Source: Methylocystaceae bacterium
GTDB taxonomy: Bacteria > Pseudomonadota > Alphaproteobacteria > Rhizobiales > Beijerinckiaceae
Assembly (NCBI GenBank): GCA_003105285.1
Contig: PQAN01000386.1
Location: 1 to 7,226 of the forward strand
Direction of reading: 5' to 3'
Length of the DNA stretch: 7,226 nucleotides
The stretch's first letter is position 1, and each line of letters opens with the position of its first letter. This document shows, piece after piece, positions 5,904-7,226 of this stretch. The notes under the pieces were generated by a model. That model searched no databases. It saw only the letters and a list, made by a program, of their open reading frames with translations, and was not told where the DNA came from. Position numbers and translations under genes: made by a program.

Positions 5904-6602
5904 ATGTCAATTCAATTTCCGCGGGGTTTGGCCGCGGTTCTAACGGGGGCCCTCCTCGCCTCGGGAGGCGCCATAGCGCAGCAACGTCCGGCAGGCCAGC
6001 AGCCCCCCGCGCAGCAGCAACAGCAGCAGGCGCAACAGCCGCAAGGGCCGATCAAGGCCGATCTCGTCGCCGTGCAGCCCGAATGGACGAAGGTCTGCGG
6101 CGCCGATCCGCAGACGAAGAAAGAGATCTGCTACACGACGCGCGATTTCGGCGCGCAGGCCGACCAGCCCCTGCTCGCGCTGGCGATCTATGATCCGAAG
6201 GGCGACGACCACAAGATCATCCGCCTGCTGCTGCCGCCGGGCCTGATGCTGAAGCCGGGCTTTCGCTTCGCGGTCGACAAGGGATCGCTCGATGCCGGCG
6301 AGTTCGAAATCTGCTTCCCGAACGGCTGCTTCGCTCAGGCGAAGGTCAAGGCTTCGGTCATCGACAACATCAAGAAGGGCGAGAAGTTCACTGTCGTCGT
6401 GAAGAACCAGGTGAACAACGAAGTGACCTTCTATCTGCCGCTGGCCGGCTTCGGCAAGGCGTACGACGGCCCGCCGATCGACCCGAAGGTGCTCGAGGAG
6501 CAGCAGAAGAAGCTGCAGGAAGAGCTGCAGAAGAAGGCCGAGGAAGAGCGCAAGAAGCTCGACGCCCAGAAGGCGCCCGCGCCCGCTCCCGGCCAGAAAT
6601 AA
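5904..6602 (+). CDS. Invasion-associated locus B (IalB) family exported protein
   Basis: This 232-residue protein has a signal peptide (1-25, cleavage at AIA-QQ), a Gln/Pro-rich linker at 26-49, an IalB-type beta domain at roughly 53-190, and a charged heptad-like helix at 193-223 ending in APAPAPGQK. Four cysteines, C65, C76, C137 and C142, lie in VCGADP, EICYT and FEICFPNGC and probably form two periplasmic disulfides, as is typical of the family. The ATG at 5904 is preferred because AAAGGA ends 6 nt before it and the signal peptide starts properly; an in-frame ATG at 5877 lacks a ribosome site. The family is named after a Bartonella protein linked to erythrocyte invasion, but it is widespread in free-living alphaproteobacteria, where its role is unknown. 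The Gln-rich linker and Lys/Glu coiled tail are additions to the minimal domain and suggest peptidoglycan or partner contact. It stands alone. Confidence 0.88.
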   Translation: MSIQFPRGLAAVLTGALLASGGAIAQQRPAGQQPPAQQQQQQAQQPQGPIKADLVAVQPEWTKVCGADPQTKKEICYTTRDFGAQADQPLLALAIYDPKGDDHKIIRLLLPPGLMLKPGFRFAVDKGSLDAGEFEICFPNGCFAQAKVKASVIDNIKKGEKFTVVVKNQVNNEVTFYLPLAGFGKAYDGPPIDPKVLEEQQKKLQEELQKKAEEERKKLDAQKAPAPAPGQK

Positions 6603-6616
6603 GCCGAAAGGCCACG

Positions 6617-6653
6617 CGCCTTCTCCGCGGACGTCGCGTTCGTGGGGAAGGCG
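6617..6653 (+). terminator. Possible stem-loop downstream of the IalB-family gene
   Basis: CGCCTTCTCC (6617-6626) can pair with GGGGAAGGCG (6644-6653) with one G-T wobble, around a 17-nt loop, 14 bases after the stop codon. There is no U-tract, so intrinsic termination is doubtful; it may instead protect the 3' end. Confidence 0.35.
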
Positions 6654-6675
6654 GCGAGCCTTCAGAGCGCCTCTC

Positions 6676-6758
6676 CGTCATTGCGAGGAGCGCGAGCTCC
6701 GAAGCGATCCGGGAGTCGGAGGCGGCCCCCGGATTGCTTCGCTTCGCTCGCAATGACG
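6676..6758. repeat. Dispersed palindromic repeat, copy 2 (inverted relative to copy 1)
   Basis: This 83-bp imperfect palindrome has ends CGTCATTGCGAG (6676-6687) and CTCGCAATGACG (6747-6758) that pair perfectly. Inner arms GAAGCGATCCGGG (6701-6713) and CCCGGATTGCTTC (6728-6740) pair with one G-T wobble. The 28 bases at 6731-6758 are the exact reverse complement of 1831-1858. As with copy 1, it lies between convergent genes, here the IalB-family gene and hspQ, consistent with a role as a shared 3' boundary. Confidence 0.85.
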
Positions 6759-6772
6759 CCTAAGATGTAGGC
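6758..6772. terminator. Short hairpin between the palindromic repeat and hspQ
   Basis: GCCTA and TAGGC form a 5-bp stem around AGATG, 21 bases beyond the hspQ stop codon on its downstream side. It is short and has no T-tract; together with the adjoining palindrome it could end hspQ transcription. Confidence 0.25.
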
Positions 6773-6793
6773 TTCAGGCTCGCGTCGAAGAAT

Positions 6794-7141
6794 TCAGTGC
6801 CGCTTGGCGGCCTTCACGCGGTAGGCGCCATTCGCCGCGCGTTCGAAATTTTCGTCGACCTGCGGGTGACGGACGGGATCGCCGGATGTGTCCGGCACGA
6901 GATTCTGCTCGGAGACATAGGCGACATATTCGGTCTCCGAATTTTCCGCGAACAGATGATAGAACGGCTGGTCCTTGCGTGGCCGCACTTCCTCGGGGAT
7001 GGAGAGCCACCATTCTTCGGTATTGGCGAATTCGGGGTCGACGTCGTAGATCACGCCGCGAAAAGGATAGCGGCGGTGCTTGACGACCTGGCCGATCGCG
7101 AATTTGGCGACACACTCTCTCGGCATTGCAATCGACGCCAT
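6794..7141 (-). CDS. hspQ: Heat shock protein HspQ (YccV-like, hemimethylated-DNA-binding fold)
   Basis: This 115-residue cytoplasmic protein matches HspQ: KFAIGQVVKHRRYPFRGVIYDVDPEF at about 13-38, the EEWW segment, RPRKDQPFYHLFAEN, and YVAYVSEQNLVPD. In enterobacteria HspQ is a heat-induced factor that speeds degradation of unstable DnaA and acts as a specificity enhancer and substrate of Lon protease; it was first described as binding hemimethylated oriC DNA. The alphaproteobacterial form has a longer central insert (EEWWLSIPEEVRPRKDQP) than the 105-residue E. coli protein. The start at 7141 gives the full length but has only a distant GGGAG (14 nt away). An ATG at 7126 would remove MASIA and has no better ribosome site, so the exact start is open. 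It is monocistronic within the window and convergent with the IalB-family gene. Confidence 0.93.
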   Translation of the reverse strand: MASIAMPRECVAKFAIGQVVKHRRYPFRGVIYDVDPEFANTEEWWLSIPEEVRPRKDQPFYHLFAENSETEYVAYVSEQNLVPDTSGDPVRHPQVDENFERAANGAYRVKAAKRH

Positions 7142-7165
7142 CTTCTACGCTGATACTCTCCCGGT

Positions 7166-7195
7166 TTCGTAGCGCAAGGGCGCGGCTCGCGTCAA
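7166..7195 (-). promoter_or_regulatory. Candidate promoter of hspQ
   Basis: On the minus strand TTGACG (7195-7190) and TACGAA (7171-7166) are separated by 18 bp, a fair -35 and a poor -10. An alternative pair, TTGCGC and TATCAG (7155-7150) at 16-bp spacing, would place the transcript start almost on the ATG at 7141 and make the gene nearly leaderless. No clear heat-shock sigma-32 sequence is visible. Confidence 0.3.
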
Positions 7196-7208
7196 CTTTG
7201 CGCGGAGG

Positions 7209-7226
7209 GCGGGCCGCGCGGCCCGC
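7209..7226. repeat. Perfect 18-bp GC palindrome at the right edge
   Basis: GCGGGCCGCGCGGCCCGC reads identically on both strands and touches the window end, so it may extend further. It lies upstream of hspQ and could be a terminator stem of the neighbouring gene or a chance GC-rich dyad. Confidence 0.5.

Noticed and set aside
3857..6193. Very long open frame (778 codons) on the plus strand opposite the YejA-like gene
   Set aside because: It is the antisense of a clearly conserved protein in high-GC DNA, where stop codons are rare in the opposite frame. Its translation shows no family pattern, and it runs across the intergenic region and into the IalB-family gene.
6388..6753. Minus-strand open frame of 121 codons across the end of the IalB-family gene and the repeat
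   Set aside because: Its N-terminal part is the translation of the palindromic repeat and the rest is antisense to a real gene.
1831..6758. Composite transposon bounded by the two inverted repeats
   Set aside because: The elements are self-palindromic dispersed repeats, no transposase or integrase is encoded between them, and no target-site duplication was seen.

Overview
The window is high-GC chromosomal DNA that reads as an alphaproteobacterium, most likely of the order Hyphomicrobiales (Rhizobiales). The grounds are an IalB-family secreted protein, an HspQ of the alphaproteobacterial type, a YejA-type solute-binding protein, and dispersed palindromic elements starting CGTCATTGCGAGCGAAG of the kind found in that order. 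A methanotroph such as Methylocystis or Methylosinus is a guess, prompted partly by the single-domain bacteriohemerythrin. Genus cannot be fixed from the sequence alone.

Layout, left to right. (1) 1-1821, plus strand: the C-terminal half of Mfd, the transcription-repair coupling factor, cut by the left edge. (2) 1831-1900: a palindromic repeat in the gap between mfd and a convergent minus-strand block. (3) Minus-strand block, read from right to left: a YejA-like periplasmic solute-binding protein (5578 to 3743); overlapping it by ATGA, a shortened and motif-poor relative of adenylate-forming enzymes (3746 to 2703); then, after a 171-bp gap holding an FNR/FixK-like site, a bacteriohemerythrin (2531 to 2124); then a 38-residue single-span membrane microprotein (2030 to 1914) whose Shine-Dalgarno lies inside a perfect hairpin. 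(4) 5579-5903: a 325-bp divergent intergenic region. (5) 5904-6602, plus strand: an IalB-family exported protein. (6) 6676-6758: a second copy of the palindromic repeat, again between convergent genes and inverted relative to the first. (7) 7141-6794, minus strand: HspQ. (8) An 18-bp perfect palindrome touches the right edge.

Most genes are housekeeping or envelope functions (repair, stress proteolysis, peptide binding, periplasmic protein, oxygen binding) and do not form one pathway. Three local arrangements deserve attention. The first is the translationally coupled pair of an orphan peptide-binding protein and a degenerate adenylation domain. The second is the probable oxygen-responsive control of the hemerythrin. 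The third is the ribosome-site-masking hairpin before the microprotein. No mobile element, CRISPR array, tRNA or rRNA was seen.
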